Made by a program: the position numbers and the translations under genes. A stretch of DNA of 64,000 bases from Flavobacteriales bacterium. Lineage in GTDB: Bacteria; Bacteroidota; Bacteroidia; Flavobacteriales; Flavobacteriaceae. Under the pieces are notes generated by a model. The model did no database searches, was not told where the DNA came from, and saw nothing but the letters and a program-made list of their open reading frames with translations. The stretch is from assembly GCA_020635875.1 (NCBI GenBank), contig JACJYY010000005.1, forward strand, positions 62,001 to 126,000. The letters run 5' to 3'. Below are positions 26,154-35,294 of the stretch, in pieces (within the stretch, counting starts at the first letter, position 1; each line of letters opens with the position of its first letter).

Positions 26154-27596
26154 ATGAAAACAATATATTTTTCAATTATTCTAACTTTCTTTTTGATTGT
26201 TACTTCATGTTCTAACAAAAAAGGGGAAACGAACGATACTCCACAAAATATTCCTGTAACTACCGAAATGGAAGCTGAATTAACAGCACCTCCTTATGTA
26301 CCTACTCCTGTTGGGAGACGAAAAGCTACAAAACTAATTGTGAAAATGGAAATTCTTGAAAAAGAAAGCGAAATGACTGATGGTGTTAGTTATGTTTATT
26401 GGACTTTTGGTGGAACTGTACCAGGAAGTTTTATAAGAACTCGAGTAGGAGACGAAGTTGAATTTCACTTGCAAAATCATCCTGATAATAAATTACCTCA
26501 CAACATTGATTTACATGCTGTTACTGGGCCTGGAGGAGGAGCAACATCTTCTTTTGTAGCTCCTGGACATGAAAAAGTATTTTCTTTTAAAACACTTAAC
26601 CCAGGTCTTTATGTATATCATTGTGCGACAGCTCCTGTAGGAATGCATATCGCAAATGGAATGTATGGTTTAATACTTGTTGAGCCAGCCGGTGGGTTAC
26701 CCCCTGTAGATAAAGAATATTATATCATGCAAGGAGATTTTTACACCAAAGGAAAAAATGGAGAAAGAGGACTTCAGCCTTTTGATATGCAAAAAGCAGT
26801 TGAAGAAAATGCGGATTATGTTGTATTCAATGGAAAGGTAGGTTCTTTAACGGGAGATAATGCTATTACTGCTAAAGTTGGAGAAACCGTACGGTTATTC
26901 GTTGGAAATGGTGGTCCTGGATTAGTTTCTTCATTCCATGTTATAGGAGAAATTTTTGATAAAGTATATATCGAAGGTGGAACTTCTGTTAATCAATATG
27001 TCCAAACTACAATGATTCCGGCAGGAGGGGCTGCTATTATAGAATTTCGTGTAGACGTACCTGGCACATTTATTTTAGTAGATCATTCTATTTTTAGAGC
27101 ATTTAATAAAGGAGCTCTAGGAATGTTAAAAGTAGAAGGACCAGAAGACAAGAAAATTTATTCTGGAGAAATTCGTGATGACATCTATCATCCAGAGGGA
27201 GGTGGTATCCAAGAAATGCCGACCTCCAAAGACGTCGTTTCGGCTCCAGCTTCTGCAAAATCACTTGAAGAGCAAATCCAATTTGGCAAACAAACCTATA
27301 TGCAGACCTGTTTTGCCTGTCATCAATCCGAAGGTCAAGGTGTTCCTAATGTTTTTCCTCCTTTAGCAAAGTCTGATTACCTCAATGCAAATGTAAATCG
27401 CTCTATTGGAATAGTATTAAACGGATTGTCTGGTGAAATTACTGTTAACGGAAAGCAATACAATAGTGTAATGACAAAACAAATGTTGTCTTCAGAAGAA
27501 ATCGCAAATGTTTTAACATATGTTTATAACAGCTGGGGGAATTCCAATAAAGTTGTGACCAAAGAAATGGTTGAAAACGTAAAAAACGGACATTAA
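26154..27596 (+). CDS. nirK: Copper nitrite reductase NirK with fused C-terminal cytochrome c
   Basis: The 480-residue lipoprotein (lipobox Cys19) reduces nitrite to NO in the periplasm. All copper ligands are visible: type 1 His116, Cys157, His165 and Met170; type 2 His121, His156 and His311. The catalytic Asp119 and His262 are also present. After the two cupredoxin domains and a linker at about 355-370, a class I cytochrome c domain follows, with CFACH at 386-390 and probable axial Met440. The fusion lets the enzyme receive electrons within one chain. The cytochrome domain is nearly the same as the stand-alone cytochrome at 7885. The stop codon overlaps the next start (TAATG). Confidence 0.97.
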   Translation: MKTIYFSIILTFFLIVTSCSNKKGETNDTPQNIPVTTEMEAELTAPPYVPTPVGRRKATKLIVKMEILEKESEMTDGVSYVYWTFGGTVPGSFIRTRVGDEVEFHLQNHPDNKLPHNIDLHAVTGPGGGATSSFVAPGHEKVFSFKTLNPGLYVYHCATAPVGMHIANGMYGLILVEPAGGLPPVDKEYYIMQGDFYTKGKNGERGLQPFDMQKAVEENADYVVFNGKVGSLTGDNAITAKVGETVRLFVGNGGPGLVSSFHVIGEIFDKVYIEGGTSVNQYVQTTMIPAGGAAIIEFRVDVPGTFILVDHSIFRAFNKGALGMLKVEGPEDKKIYSGEIRDDIYHPEGGGIQEMPTSKDVVSAPASAKSLEEQIQFGKQTYMQTCFACHQSEGQGVPNVFPPLAKSDYLNANVNRSIGIVLNGLSGEITVNGKQYNSVMTKQMLSSEEIANVLTYVYNSWGNSNKVVTKEMVENVKNGH

Positions 27597-28366
27597 TGAC
27601 TCAATTGCCTTTAAAAATAAGCCTTATCCTTTTTTTGTTTCAAGCTGTTGTATCAGCTCAGACTAAGGATATGGCTTATATTGAAGGTGGACGATATGTC
27701 CCTTTATATGGACGGGATTCGACAGTAGTAGAGGTTGCTGATTTTGAAATGGATATTTATCCTGTTACCCAAAAAGACTATTTGAGTTTTGTAAAAAAAC
27801 ACCCTAAATGGCAAAAAACAAAAGCATTATCTCTATTTGTTGATAAGAGCTACTTATCTGACTGGGAGAATGATTTAAAAATCAAAACTACTACAAACAA
27901 CAATAGCCCTGTTACCTACGTATCATGGTTTGCAGCAAAAGCGTATTGCGAATGCCAAGGAAAACGCTTACCTACTATTGATGAATGGGAATTTGTAGCT
28001 ATGTCTGATGAGGACACAAAAGACGCTCGTTTAAAACCAGATTATAATAGACGAATTTTAGAATGGTATGAAACTCCTAAAACGAATAACAATACAATCG
28101 GTCAAAACCAAAAAAATATATGGGGAGTACATGATTTACACGGTCTTGTGTGGGAATGGACATTAGATTTTAACGCCATACTTATTTCTGGTGAATCTAG
28201 AAAAGATGTAGATGATGATCCTAATTTATTTTGTGGTAGTGCTGCTGTTAACGCTACTGATCTAATGAATTATGCCGCATTTATGCGTTATGCCATACGA
28301 GGAAGTCTTAAAGCTAAATATGCCATGAAAAATTTAGGCTTTAGATGCGTCAAAAGCACTAATTAA
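27596..28366 (+). CDS. nirV: NirV-type formylglycine-generating-enzyme-like protein
   Basis: The 256-residue protein has a signal peptide (SLILFLFQAVVSAQ) and the FGE-sulfatase (SUMF1) fold: YIEGGRYVPLYG, DIYPVTQKDYLSFVKKHP, PVTYVSWFAAKAYC, GKRLPTIDEWEFVA, DLHGLVWEWTLDF and the closing LGFRCVKST. Proteins of this family next to nirK are called NirV; their exact function is unsettled, though they are thought to help NirK activity or maturation. The start codon overlaps the nirK stop, so the two are translationally coupled. The export signal is consistent with action on periplasmic NirK. Confidence 0.88.
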   Translation: MTQLPLKISLILFLFQAVVSAQTKDMAYIEGGRYVPLYGRDSTVVEVADFEMDIYPVTQKDYLSFVKKHPKWQKTKALSLFVDKSYLSDWENDLKIKTTTNNNSPVTYVSWFAAKAYCECQGKRLPTIDEWEFVAMSDEDTKDARLKPDYNRRILEWYETPKTNNNTIGQNQKNIWGVHDLHGLVWEWTLDFNAILISGESRKDVDDDPNLFCGSAAVNATDLMNYAAFMRYAIRGSLKAKYAMKNLGFRCVKSTN

Positions 28367-28377
28367 TCAATTCACAG

Positions 28378-28977
28378 ATGAAATTTTTAAACCACATAGT
28401 TATAGTTGCAATAGCAGTATCACTAATAAGTTGTAATTCTAAAAAATCGGAAAGCCCTAATTCTTCTCAAGATAATGTCATTTCAGAAGAGTCCATATTT
28501 AACTTAACCAGTAAATGGAAAACTGAAGAAAATGAAACTCTTGAATTAAAAGATTTAAAAGGAAAAGCCTTAGTTATGGTAATGATTTACACCTCTTGTA
28601 AGGCTGCTTGTCCAAGGTTAGTGGCTGACATGAGAAATATCGAATCTCAAATCCCCAAAAAAAACAGTCAAAAAATACGATTTGTTTTAATCAGCATCGA
28701 TCCTAAAACAGATACTCCTTCGCGTCTAAAAAACTTCGCACAAGAAAACCACATGGATGCTCCTCAATGGACTTTCTTACAAGGAACAGAAAGTGGCGTG
28801 AGAGAATTTGCTAATGTTTTGGCTGTAAAATACAAGCAAATTTCTCCAATAGATTTTTCTCACTCTAACATCATTAGCGTATTTAACCCGAAAGGAGAAC
28901 TGATACATCAACAAGAAGGGCTTAATATAGATAACCAAGAAACTGTTGAAACGATTATCAAACTGACAAACGACTAA
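28378..28977 (+). CDS. SCO1/SenC copper-chaperone lipoprotein in the nirK operon
   Basis: The 199-residue protein has a lipoprotein signal (AIAVSLISCNSK) and an SCO thioredoxin fold with the CxxxC site TSCKAACPRLVADM and the His in FSHSNIISVF. It lies 11 bp after nirV. SCO proteins bind and deliver copper, and here the natural target is NirK. Unlike the SCO protein at 10724, it lacks the N-terminal heavy-metal-binding motif. Target specificity is inferred from position. Confidence 0.93.
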   Translation: MKFLNHIVIVAIAVSLISCNSKKSESPNSSQDNVISEESIFNLTSKWKTEENETLELKDLKGKALVMVMIYTSCKAACPRLVADMRNIESQIPKKNSQKIRFVLISIDPKTDTPSRLKNFAQENHMDAPQWTFLQGTESGVREFANVLAVKYKQISPIDFSHSNIISVFNPKGELIHQQEGLNIDNQETVETIIKLTND

Positions 28978-28995
28978 TCTCTTTTTATTAATCTA

Positions 28996-29988
28996 ATGAA
29001 CTCATTTTTCACTACTTCAGAAAAATTACCTACAGGTCACCCTATTAAGGTTTATCAACAAGAAACTTTATTAATCAAGAAACTATTACAAGAACTTAAT
29101 GCTGTAAATCCTTCCTTAGAGTTTCAGAAATACTACAATATTTTTAATGAGTTGGCGACTATTGAAAAACGTTTTGCAAGAAAAGAAAATCAATTATTCC
29201 CCTATTTAGAAAAACATGGTTGGGAAAACCCAAGCCAAGGTATGTGGTCTTTTCATGACAATCTTAGAACACAAATAAAAATTCTTAATACGCATAATAC
29301 TGAAAAAAACATTGATAAAATTAAAGAAAACCTGCCTTTTCTCATTGGCGGTATAGAAAGATTACTGAATATCGAAGATACTCGTTTATTTCCTACTGCC
29401 TTAGAATTAATCTCAGAAACTGAATGGCAAGATTTTTATATTGGTGACCAAGAAATTGGTTGGATGCTAAAAGAAGCCCCTGTCCCCTATAAAGGTAATT
29501 CAAACAATAATGAGAAGAAAAACTATATTCATCCTAGCGAAGATAATACAGAAGGAAAGTTGCCCTTTTCCTTAGAAAATACCTTTCATTACGATGAAGG
29601 GTATATGACCCCAGAACAAGTTAATTTATTACTACGGTTTTTGCCCGTTGATATAACCTATGTGGACGAAAACGACAAGGTTATTTTCTATAACAGAGGA
29701 AACGATCGTGTTTTTGCAAGAAGCAAGGGAATTATCGGTCGAGAAGTTCGATTTTGTCACCCTCCTAAGAGCGTAGATATGGTATTACGTATAGTCAAAG
29801 AATTTAAAGCTGGAACCAAGGATGTAGCTGAATTTTGGTTTAAATATAGGGAACAGACGATACATGTACGATATTTTGCAATACGAGACACCGATAAAAA
29901 TTATAAAGGTGTTATAGAAATGTCTCAAAACATCACTGATATTCAAAAACTTGAGGGAGAAAAACGCCTCCTAGATTGGGATTCCTAA
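28996..29988 (+). CDS. DUF438-type protein: hemerythrin-like domain plus PAS domain
   Basis: The 330-residue protein has an N-terminal hemerythrin-like helical bundle (HPIKVYQQETLLIKKLLQEL, RFARKENQLFPYLEKHGW, WSFHDNLRTQI) and a C-terminal PAS domain (LPVDITYVDENDKVIFYNRG, GREVRFCHPPKSVDMVLRIV, GVIEMSQNITD), the layout of DUF438 proteins. No enzyme or DNA-binding domain follows the PAS, so it may sense NO, oxygen or redox state and act by protein contact. It is the last gene of the nirK unit (18 bp after SCO) and converges on the hemerythrin gene of the NO-defence operon. Confidence 0.85.
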   Translation: MNSFFTTSEKLPTGHPIKVYQQETLLIKKLLQELNAVNPSLEFQKYYNIFNELATIEKRFARKENQLFPYLEKHGWENPSQGMWSFHDNLRTQIKILNTHNTEKNIDKIKENLPFLIGGIERLLNIEDTRLFPTALELISETEWQDFYIGDQEIGWMLKEAPVPYKGNSNNNEKKNYIHPSEDNTEGKLPFSLENTFHYDEGYMTPEQVNLLLRFLPVDITYVDENDKVIFYNRGNDRVFARSKGIIGREVRFCHPPKSVDMVLRIVKEFKAGTKDVAEFWFKYREQTIHVRYFAIRDTDKNYKGVIEMSQNITDIQKLEGEKRLLDWDS

Positions 29989-29994
29989 CAAGAC

Positions 29995-30459
29995 TTATTT
30001 CCAAAATTCATCAGCTAGATTTTCTTCAAAAATTTTCATTTGGTGGTGTTTTTCTATCTGCAAAAGTTGTTCTTCTGTAGCTTTCTTTTGAATTTCTGGA
30101 AACAAAACACGTTCTTCAAATCGAATATGATTATCTAATTCTTTTTCTATTTGACTAACTACATTTACATCATCACCTTCTTCAGTAATAAATAAGAGCA
30201 TCAATCTTTCATGTTCTGAGATAGCTTGTTGCACTAACTTATTTTCCTTCTCCAGAACTGAAAAAACATATTGTTCTTCTGCTTTAAAATGAGCAACCAA
30301 ATAGGTCTTATAAAACCATTGTGCATAAATACGAATTCGTTTAGGATCAATTGATTTGTCTAGACCCATTCTAATTTTCCATGACAATAGTAATCCTTGA
30401 TGATGTTCTCTACTCAAAGGTTGTAATGACTTGTGTCTTTTTTGTGGTTGGTGTTCCAT
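29995..30459 (-). CDS. Hemerythrin-domain protein
   Basis: The 154-residue protein is a four-helix hemerythrin/HHE-type bundle: LSREHHQGLLLSWKI, YLVAHFKAEEQYVF, ISEHERLMLLF, LDNHIRFEERVLFPE and a last His pair (KHHQMKIF). These His/Glu positions are those of a di-iron site. Such proteins bind oxygen, NO or iron in the cytoplasm. The gene start lies 50 bp inside the 3' end of the membrane-protein gene, so it is the last gene of the minus-strand NO-defence operon. A role in NO handling is inferred from position. Confidence 0.9.
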   Translation of the reverse strand: MEHQPQKRHKSLQPLSREHHQGLLLSWKIRMGLDKSIDPKRIRIYAQWFYKTYLVAHFKAEEQYVFSVLEKENKLVQQAISEHERLMLLFITEEGDDVNVVSQIEKELDNHIRFEERVLFPEIQKKATEEQLLQIEKHHQMKIFEENLADEFWK

Positions 30460-31639
30460 ACTTTTTGTGTTTGATCACATTAAAAAAAATAATTCCTATT
30501 CCTATCAATAAAAAAACTGAAAACAAAAACAGCAAAAGATAATAGTTCGTCACTAAACCTTTCCCCGTATAAAATCTATATCCTTGTGTCAATAACATTA
30601 TTTCTGTAAGGACAAAGCCTATAATAAAACTGTAAATTCCTATACTTAAAGTTTTATTGAACGTGATGAATTGGCTTCTCACAACAAAATAGAACAGAAA
30701 ACCACTAATCACTCCTAACATTAATAAATGAATAAAGCCTATAACAATATTGCGTTGCTGATATATCGCATCTGAAAATTCAGGAATAATAGATATCGTT
30801 TGCATAATTATTTTTAGAGCAAAACAAAACACTGCAAACCCAAAAATCAAACTTGTCAATTTAAAGATTGACTCTTGAAAAATAGTATATCTCAGTGTTA
30901 TTATTTTAAAAAAATAGTATAAAGCTATTACTTGAAAAAACAAGCCTAAGCCGTTAATCCATAGTAAAATTGTATGTGGTATAAACCAATGGACAGGCAA
31001 TGCTAACGTCAATAGTATTGATGCCATCAAAGAACGATAAAACCATGTAAAATGACTATTTTCTCTAACCTCAAACAAATGAAATAGAATCGCTAATACG
31101 CCAAATAAAAACCAGCCATTAAACTGAAAATGCAAAAAAAATTGTATAGATACTTGATAAAATGCAGATGCCTTACCATCCATTGTTACTGCTGGTCCTA
31201 AGCACCAAACTCCAAAAGTTGACACAATCATAAAGATAAGAGCTGCTCTTAATAAACTCTTTACAACTTTGGTTTTTGTTTTACTTTTTTTCCAAATTAG
31301 ATAAACAAAATAATAACTACATAAAATATGTAGCGTCGAAAAAGCAATAGAAAAGAGAGCGTAACCCTGAATCGGAAAACTAATCATCATTCCTACTACA
31401 GATAATTCTGTAATCCAAAAGAGCAAATAAAAAACCTTTGTTTTATTTGGGATAAAATAGTAAAAGAGAAATGAATATAACATCAAATATACCCAACCTA
31501 GCATGGCCACATGAGAATGAGCATGTGTTAAAAAACGGTAATTTATCCCTACTGGTGCTATATAATAATAACGCAAAACAAGCCCCATTAATGCTGCTAT
31601 TAAAAAATTAAAAAAGCATACTGTGACTAGTTTTTGCAT
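30410..31639 (-). CDS. Twelve-helix membrane protein next to NO reductase, heme-copper-oxidase-like
   Basis: The 409-residue protein is almost entirely membrane helices (about 12). Near the N terminus is FLTHAHSHVAMLGWVYLMLY, and later FFLHFQFNGWFLFGVLAILF and IGFIHLLMLGVISGFLFYFV. The spaced His in helices recall subunit I of heme-copper oxidases and NnrS-type proteins, but the paired His of a catalytic centre is not clear. It is in one operon with the NO reductase (73 bp upstream) and hemerythrin (overlap 50 bp). It may bind heme and protect against NO. Function unknown. Confidence 0.72.
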   Translation of the reverse strand: MQKLVTVCFFNFLIAALMGLVLRYYYIAPVGINYRFLTHAHSHVAMLGWVYLMLYSFLFYYFIPNKTKVFYLLFWITELSVVGMMISFPIQGYALFSIAFSTLHILCSYYFVYLIWKKSKTKTKVVKSLLRAALIFMIVSTFGVWCLGPAVTMDGKASAFYQVSIQFFLHFQFNGWFLFGVLAILFHLFEVRENSHFTWFYRSLMASILLTLALPVHWFIPHTILLWINGLGLFFQVIALYYFFKIITLRYTIFQESIFKLTSLIFGFAVFCFALKIIMQTISIIPEFSDAIYQQRNIVIGFIHLLMLGVISGFLFYFVVRSQFITFNKTLSIGIYSFIIGFVLTEIMLLTQGYRFYTGKGLVTNYYLLLFLFSVFLLIGIGIIFFNVIKHKKYGTPTTKKTQVITTFE

Positions 31640-31712
31640 CCTATCTTTTTATTAACGAGTAGCAAGGCACAACGTTTTCTTACTACTCGTTTTATACATT
31701 TATATAGAGTTA

Positions 31713-33941
31713 TTAAACTGCTCTTTTTTGTTTAATACAATAAAGAGTTTCTTTCACTACGAACCAACAGAAAAAGTATATCCCTATTGAGAATATTACA
31801 TCTCCTATTATCCTTAACCATTTTAATACTTGAACAGTATCGGAATACAATAATTCTGGACTTCGAGCATAAAAATACCCTTCTTTAATAGAAGTGTACG
31901 CCTGTATTAACCCCACAGGTAACAAACTAAAAACAACCATTGCAATTAGACCAACATTCAGCAACCAGAAAGCTCTTTTCAACTTAATTTCATCATTCCA
32001 GATTCGATTAGAATACAATCGTAAACAAATTAATATGAATCCCATCCCTAGCATACCATACACTCCGAACAGTGCTGTATGGGCATGTACAGATGTAGTG
32101 TTAAGTCCTTGAATATAGTAAAGTGCTATTGGAGGATTTATTAGGAATCCAAACACTCCTGCCCCCAACATATTCCAAAAAGCAACTGCTATAAAGAAAA
32201 AGATAGGCCACTTATATTTTTGTATCCAGTTTTCATTTTTCAACAAATTCCAGTTTTCTCTAACTTCAAATCCCATTAGAGTCAATGGAACAACTTCTAA
32301 GGCACTAAATGTAGCACCTAAAGCAATTGCCTGAACTGGGGTTCCTGAAAAGTATAAATGATGTAAAGTTCCTATTATACCTCCTGCTAAAAAGATTGTC
32401 GCTGATGCAATAGCTGTTTTCCCTGCCGTATTAGCAGAAACAATTTTCATCTTGAGGAATAAATAAGCTATCACCACTGTAGCGAAAACTTCAAAAAATC
32501 CTTCTACCCATAAGTGTACTAACCACCATCTCCAATAATTAATTACAGGTAAGCTACTATTCTCTCCATACATTAATCCTGAGAAGAAAAACATTCCAAT
32601 AGCAATAACTGATACCAATAAAATAATCAGTAAATGTTTAGAGCTATCTTTCTTTTTAATGGCATAAACAATATGTCTTCCTACCATCAGAACCCATAAT
32701 ATTAAACCTATCCCCAAAAATATTTGCCAAAACCGCCCTAAATCTACATATTCGTAACCTTGATGTCCAAAAAAGAAATTAGCCGTTAATCCTAAGAATT
32801 GGTGTACCCCTAACCATTCTCCTAACATAGAACCAAGAACGATGACTAATAATGCTCCAAATAAAAAATTGATACCAAACTTTTGATATTTCATTTCTTT
32901 ACCACTTATAATTGGTGCTAAAAACAACCCTGTTGCTAACCAAGTTGCCGCTATCCAAAAAACAGCTAATTGTGTATGCCAAGTTCTAGTTATAGAATAC
33001 GGCAAGTACTGTGATAATTCAAAACCGAAAAAGGCTTGGCCTTCAACAGAATAATGTACCGTAACAATCCCTAAAATAATTTGCAAACCAATCAACAAGG
33101 AAATGACTAAATAATATTTTAGTATTGACTGTTGAGATTTTGTTACTATTAAACCTGTTAAAGGATCTTCTTTTGGGTTTTTATGAACTTCTCCTTTTTC
33201 GTGATTTCGAAGGTAATAATACGCCAATAAGGCGATAAACAATAAGAGTAAAACAACTGAAAATCCAGACCAAATTTGAGAATCTACTGTTATCGTATTA
33301 TTTATCAACGGCTCGTGCGGCCAGTTAGAAGTGTACGTAAAATCTTCCCCTACACGATTTGTACTGGCAGCCCAAGAAGTCCAAAACAAAAATGCATTTA
33401 ACTGACTCAATTTTGTTGCATCCGTTAATGCTCCTCGTGGTATTGCGTATTCTTCATGACCTTCAGAAAAAACATCCGTATAATAATCAATGTTCTGTTG
33501 AATTGCCAAATACCTATCAGATGATATAGTTATTTTTTTTGATTGTTCATCATAAGTATTAGTTCTAACATTTTTAATTAAACGAGCTTTTAAAGTAGCT
33601 TGAAGTTCCTCATTTAATTGGTCATACCCTTTATTGTAATCTCGTTTAGACCAATACTCTAACATATTGATAGCTTCTCGGTGAATCCAATCCGCACTCC
33701 AATCAGGTGCTACATAACTTCCATGCCCCCAGATGGATCCAACCTCCATACCTCCAATAGACTCCCATACATTCTGTCCTGTTTGTATATCTTCTTTAGT
33801 GTATATTATATCTCCTGTTTCTTTAACCACTACCTCGTCAGGCATCGGAGGTTGAGTTTGGTATATTTCAGTGCCCACCCATACTAACACAATAAAAGAA
33901 AGCGTTACTACGCTAATAAATCCTATCCAAATATTTTTCAT
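31713..33941 (-). CDS. norB: Quinol-dependent nitric oxide reductase (qNor)
   Basis: The 742-residue protein has the N-terminal extension of quinol-type NO reductases (TQPPMPDEVV, GQNVWESIGGMEVGSIWGHG, AINMLEYWSKRDYN) followed by the 12-helix NorB core. Heme and FeB ligands are visible in RTWHTQLAVFW, WWLVHLWVEGFFEVFATVV (His and Glu), GTLHHLYFSG (paired His) and SVHAHTALFGVYG. It reduces 2 NO to N2O, taking electrons from menaquinol. It lies 6 bp after the RIC gene in the Rrf2-led operon. No separate norC is needed for this type. It has no FNR-type palindrome of its own, unlike nirK. Confidence 0.96.
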   Translation of the reverse strand: MKNIWIGFISVVTLSFIVLVWVGTEIYQTQPPMPDEVVVKETGDIIYTKEDIQTGQNVWESIGGMEVGSIWGHGSYVAPDWSADWIHREAINMLEYWSKRDYNKGYDQLNEELQATLKARLIKNVRTNTYDEQSKKITISSDRYLAIQQNIDYYTDVFSEGHEEYAIPRGALTDATKLSQLNAFLFWTSWAASTNRVGEDFTYTSNWPHEPLINNTITVDSQIWSGFSVVLLLLFIALLAYYYLRNHEKGEVHKNPKEDPLTGLIVTKSQQSILKYYLVISLLIGLQIILGIVTVHYSVEGQAFFGFELSQYLPYSITRTWHTQLAVFWIAATWLATGLFLAPIISGKEMKYQKFGINFLFGALLVIVLGSMLGEWLGVHQFLGLTANFFFGHQGYEYVDLGRFWQIFLGIGLILWVLMVGRHIVYAIKKKDSSKHLLIILLVSVIAIGMFFFSGLMYGENSSLPVINYWRWWLVHLWVEGFFEVFATVVIAYLFLKMKIVSANTAGKTAIASATIFLAGGIIGTLHHLYFSGTPVQAIALGATFSALEVVPLTLMGFEVRENWNLLKNENWIQKYKWPIFFFIAVAFWNMLGAGVFGFLINPPIALYYIQGLNTTSVHAHTALFGVYGMLGMGFILICLRLYSNRIWNDEIKLKRAFWLLNVGLIAMVVFSLLPVGLIQAYTSIKEGYFYARSPELLYSDTVQVLKWLRIIGDVIFSIGIYFFCWFVVKETLYCIKQKRAV

Positions 33942-33947
33942 AACACT

Positions 33948-34670
33948 TTATTTATTTACTGATTCCAATTCCAACGATTTAGGAAATAAAATATTGTTTT
34001 CTAAGTGAATATGAAGATGTAAATCTTCTTCAAACTCCTTTAACAAAGCGTAAGTTACACGATAGGTGTTACAAGCATCGGCTGGTGGTATGTAATTATC
34101 CGACAACTGAGCTATTTGTCTAAAACGTTCTCCTTCATTGTCGTGTTCGTGTCTCATCATTTGTATTGGATTATCAACAGTACCAAACGGAGGTTGTTCT
34201 ATCATCTCTCCTTTTTGATTGGCTTCTACCATCTTTTTAATAAAAGGAAAAAGAATTAATTCCTCTTTTTTCATGTGTTGTGTCAGTTCCGCTGCTGAAC
34301 CAGAAAACAACTCGTTAATCTCCAACAACTCTGGATGATGTGCTCCATGTACTCGTGTTACTTTATCCAAATAAGGTTTGATCTCTGATATCTTTTCCTC
34401 CACATAACGATGATGTTTTTTCTCGATATAATCTATCAATAAATCTAATGGCCAAGATTGATAATCGTCGACTTTTTCACTCGACTTATTATTTACTTCG
34501 TTTAACTCGCCAACAACCACCTTTGCATCAAGCCCCTTCTTCTGACAAGCCTCATCAATAGTTTTATTGCCTTGACAGCAAAAATCAATACGGTGTTTTT
34601 TAAAAATTGACGCTGTACGATAATCTCGTGCAACTAATTCTCCTATGATATTTTCTTTTGTAATGTCCAT
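33948..34670 (-). CDS. ric: RIC (ScdA/YtfE) di-iron protein for repair of iron-sulfur clusters
   Basis: The 240-residue protein has the ScdA N-terminal domain (DYRTASIFKKHRIDFCCQG, with the twin Cys) and a hemerythrin-like di-iron bundle with HHRYVEEKI, VHGAHHPEL, HMKKEELILFPFI, MRHEHDNEGERF and LHIHLENNILFP. RIC repairs Fe-S clusters damaged by NO or peroxide and may release NO from iron. It is the second gene of the NO-defence operon (25 bp after the Rrf2 regulator, 6 bp before qNor), which fits NO control. Confidence 0.95.
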   Translation of the reverse strand: MDITKENIIGELVARDYRTASIFKKHRIDFCCQGNKTIDEACQKKGLDAKVVVGELNEVNNKSSEKVDDYQSWPLDLLIDYIEKKHHRYVEEKISEIKPYLDKVTRVHGAHHPELLEINELFSGSAAELTQHMKKEELILFPFIKKMVEANQKGEMIEQPPFGTVDNPIQMMRHEHDNEGERFRQIAQLSDNYIPPADACNTYRVTYALLKEFEEDLHLHIHLENNILFPKSLELESVNK

Positions 34671-34695
34671 AATTGATGTATTTATAATTATATTT

Positions 34696-35139
34696 TCAGT
34701 TAATATGTCTTTTCAAATAAACTCGTCCCTGTTCTAATTCACTTGCTAAATCTTTTACATACGTACTCCTAAGCATTTTTTTCAAACTATCTCTCACCTC
34801 GGCAAATTCATTATGAATTGGACAAGGCATACTAGCGTTACACTCTTTCATCCCTAAACCACAACCATTATAAATAGGGTCTCCATCTATCGCGTGCACT
34901 ATATCAAAAAGAGTTAACTTATCGATTTTCTCCCTAGTCACTTCATACCCCCCATAATACCCTTTAATAGACTGAATTATTTTATTTTTTGACAAACTTT
35001 GAAGCACTTTTGCAGTGAATGCCGTAGGCGAATCTATCGCCTCTGCTATATCGTTTAAAGAAACTCTCTGCCCTAACAAAGACTTTTGCATCACATACAG
35101 CGTAGCCTTAATTCCATATTCACATGATTTTGAAAACAT
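34696..35139 (-). CDS. Rrf2-family regulator with Fe-S ligands (NsrR/IscR-like)
   Basis: The ATG at 35139 (MFSKSCEYGIKATLYV) matches the family start; a start at 35187 would begin upstream of the -7 box found at 35164-35157 and is rejected. The 147-residue protein has the Rrf2 winged helix (VSLNDIAEAIDSPTAFTAKV, GYYGGYEVTREKIDKLTLFD) and three Cys, Cys-X6-Cys-X5-Cys in NGCGLGMKECNASMPC, the pattern that binds an Fe-S cluster in NsrR and IscR. Leading an operon with RIC and NO reductase, it is most likely an NO-sensing repressor that controls itself. A 50-bp piece of its 5' end is repeated at 39034. Confidence 0.92.
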   Translation of the reverse strand: MFSKSCEYGIKATLYVMQKSLLGQRVSLNDIAEAIDSPTAFTAKVLQSLSKNKIIQSIKGYYGGYEVTREKIDKLTLFDIVHAIDGDPIYNGCGLGMKECNASMPCPIHNEFAEVRDSLKKMLRSTYVKDLASELEQGRVYLKRHIN

Positions 35140-35153
35140 CCTAGTAAATTTTG
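35104..35153. repeat. Source copy of a 50-bp repeat (5' end of the Rrf2 gene)
   Basis: These 50 bases cover the first 12 codons of the Rrf2 gene and 14 bases upstream. They occur again without mismatch at 39034-39083. The match stops sharply at both ends. Confidence 0.93.
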
Positions 35154-35156
35154 ATA

Positions 35157-35254
35157 CAAACATATAGCAAAAAATATATTCGGACAAATTTATCCGAATA
35201 GATTTTTTTAAGATATAAAAAGGATGTAACTATCCAGATAAATTCATAATTTTG
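35157..35254. promoter_or_regulatory. Rrf2/DUF3124 divergent promoters with two GGA-N8-TCC operators
   Basis: Minus strand: -7 box TATGTTTG (35164-35157) and TTG (35187-35185) with 20 bp between. The palindrome with arms TATTCGGA/TCCGAATA (35177-35200) lies over this TTG. Plus strand: -7 box TAATTTTG (35247-35254) facing the DUF3124 gene; a second dyad GGATGTAACTATCC (35222-35235) lies over its expected -33. The two dyad centres are exactly 40 bp apart, and both share TATCC-N2-ATA-N-ATT on the right side. This fits a repressor that controls both genes, presumably Rrf2 itself. Confidence 0.7.
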
Positions 35255-35294
35255 GTGGTATATCTCTAGATTAATTCCCACTAACTACATACAA

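Noticed and set aside
31713..33941. Cytochrome-c-dependent NO reductase (cNor)
   Set aside because: The N-terminal extension is fused to the core and there is no norC gene, so it is the quinol type.
35139..35187. Longer Rrf2 start at 35187 (MSEYIFCYMFVSKFTR...)
   Set aside because: It would start upstream of a perfect -7 box at 35164-35157 and inside the operator region; the family start MFSKSCEYGIKA at 35139 fits.
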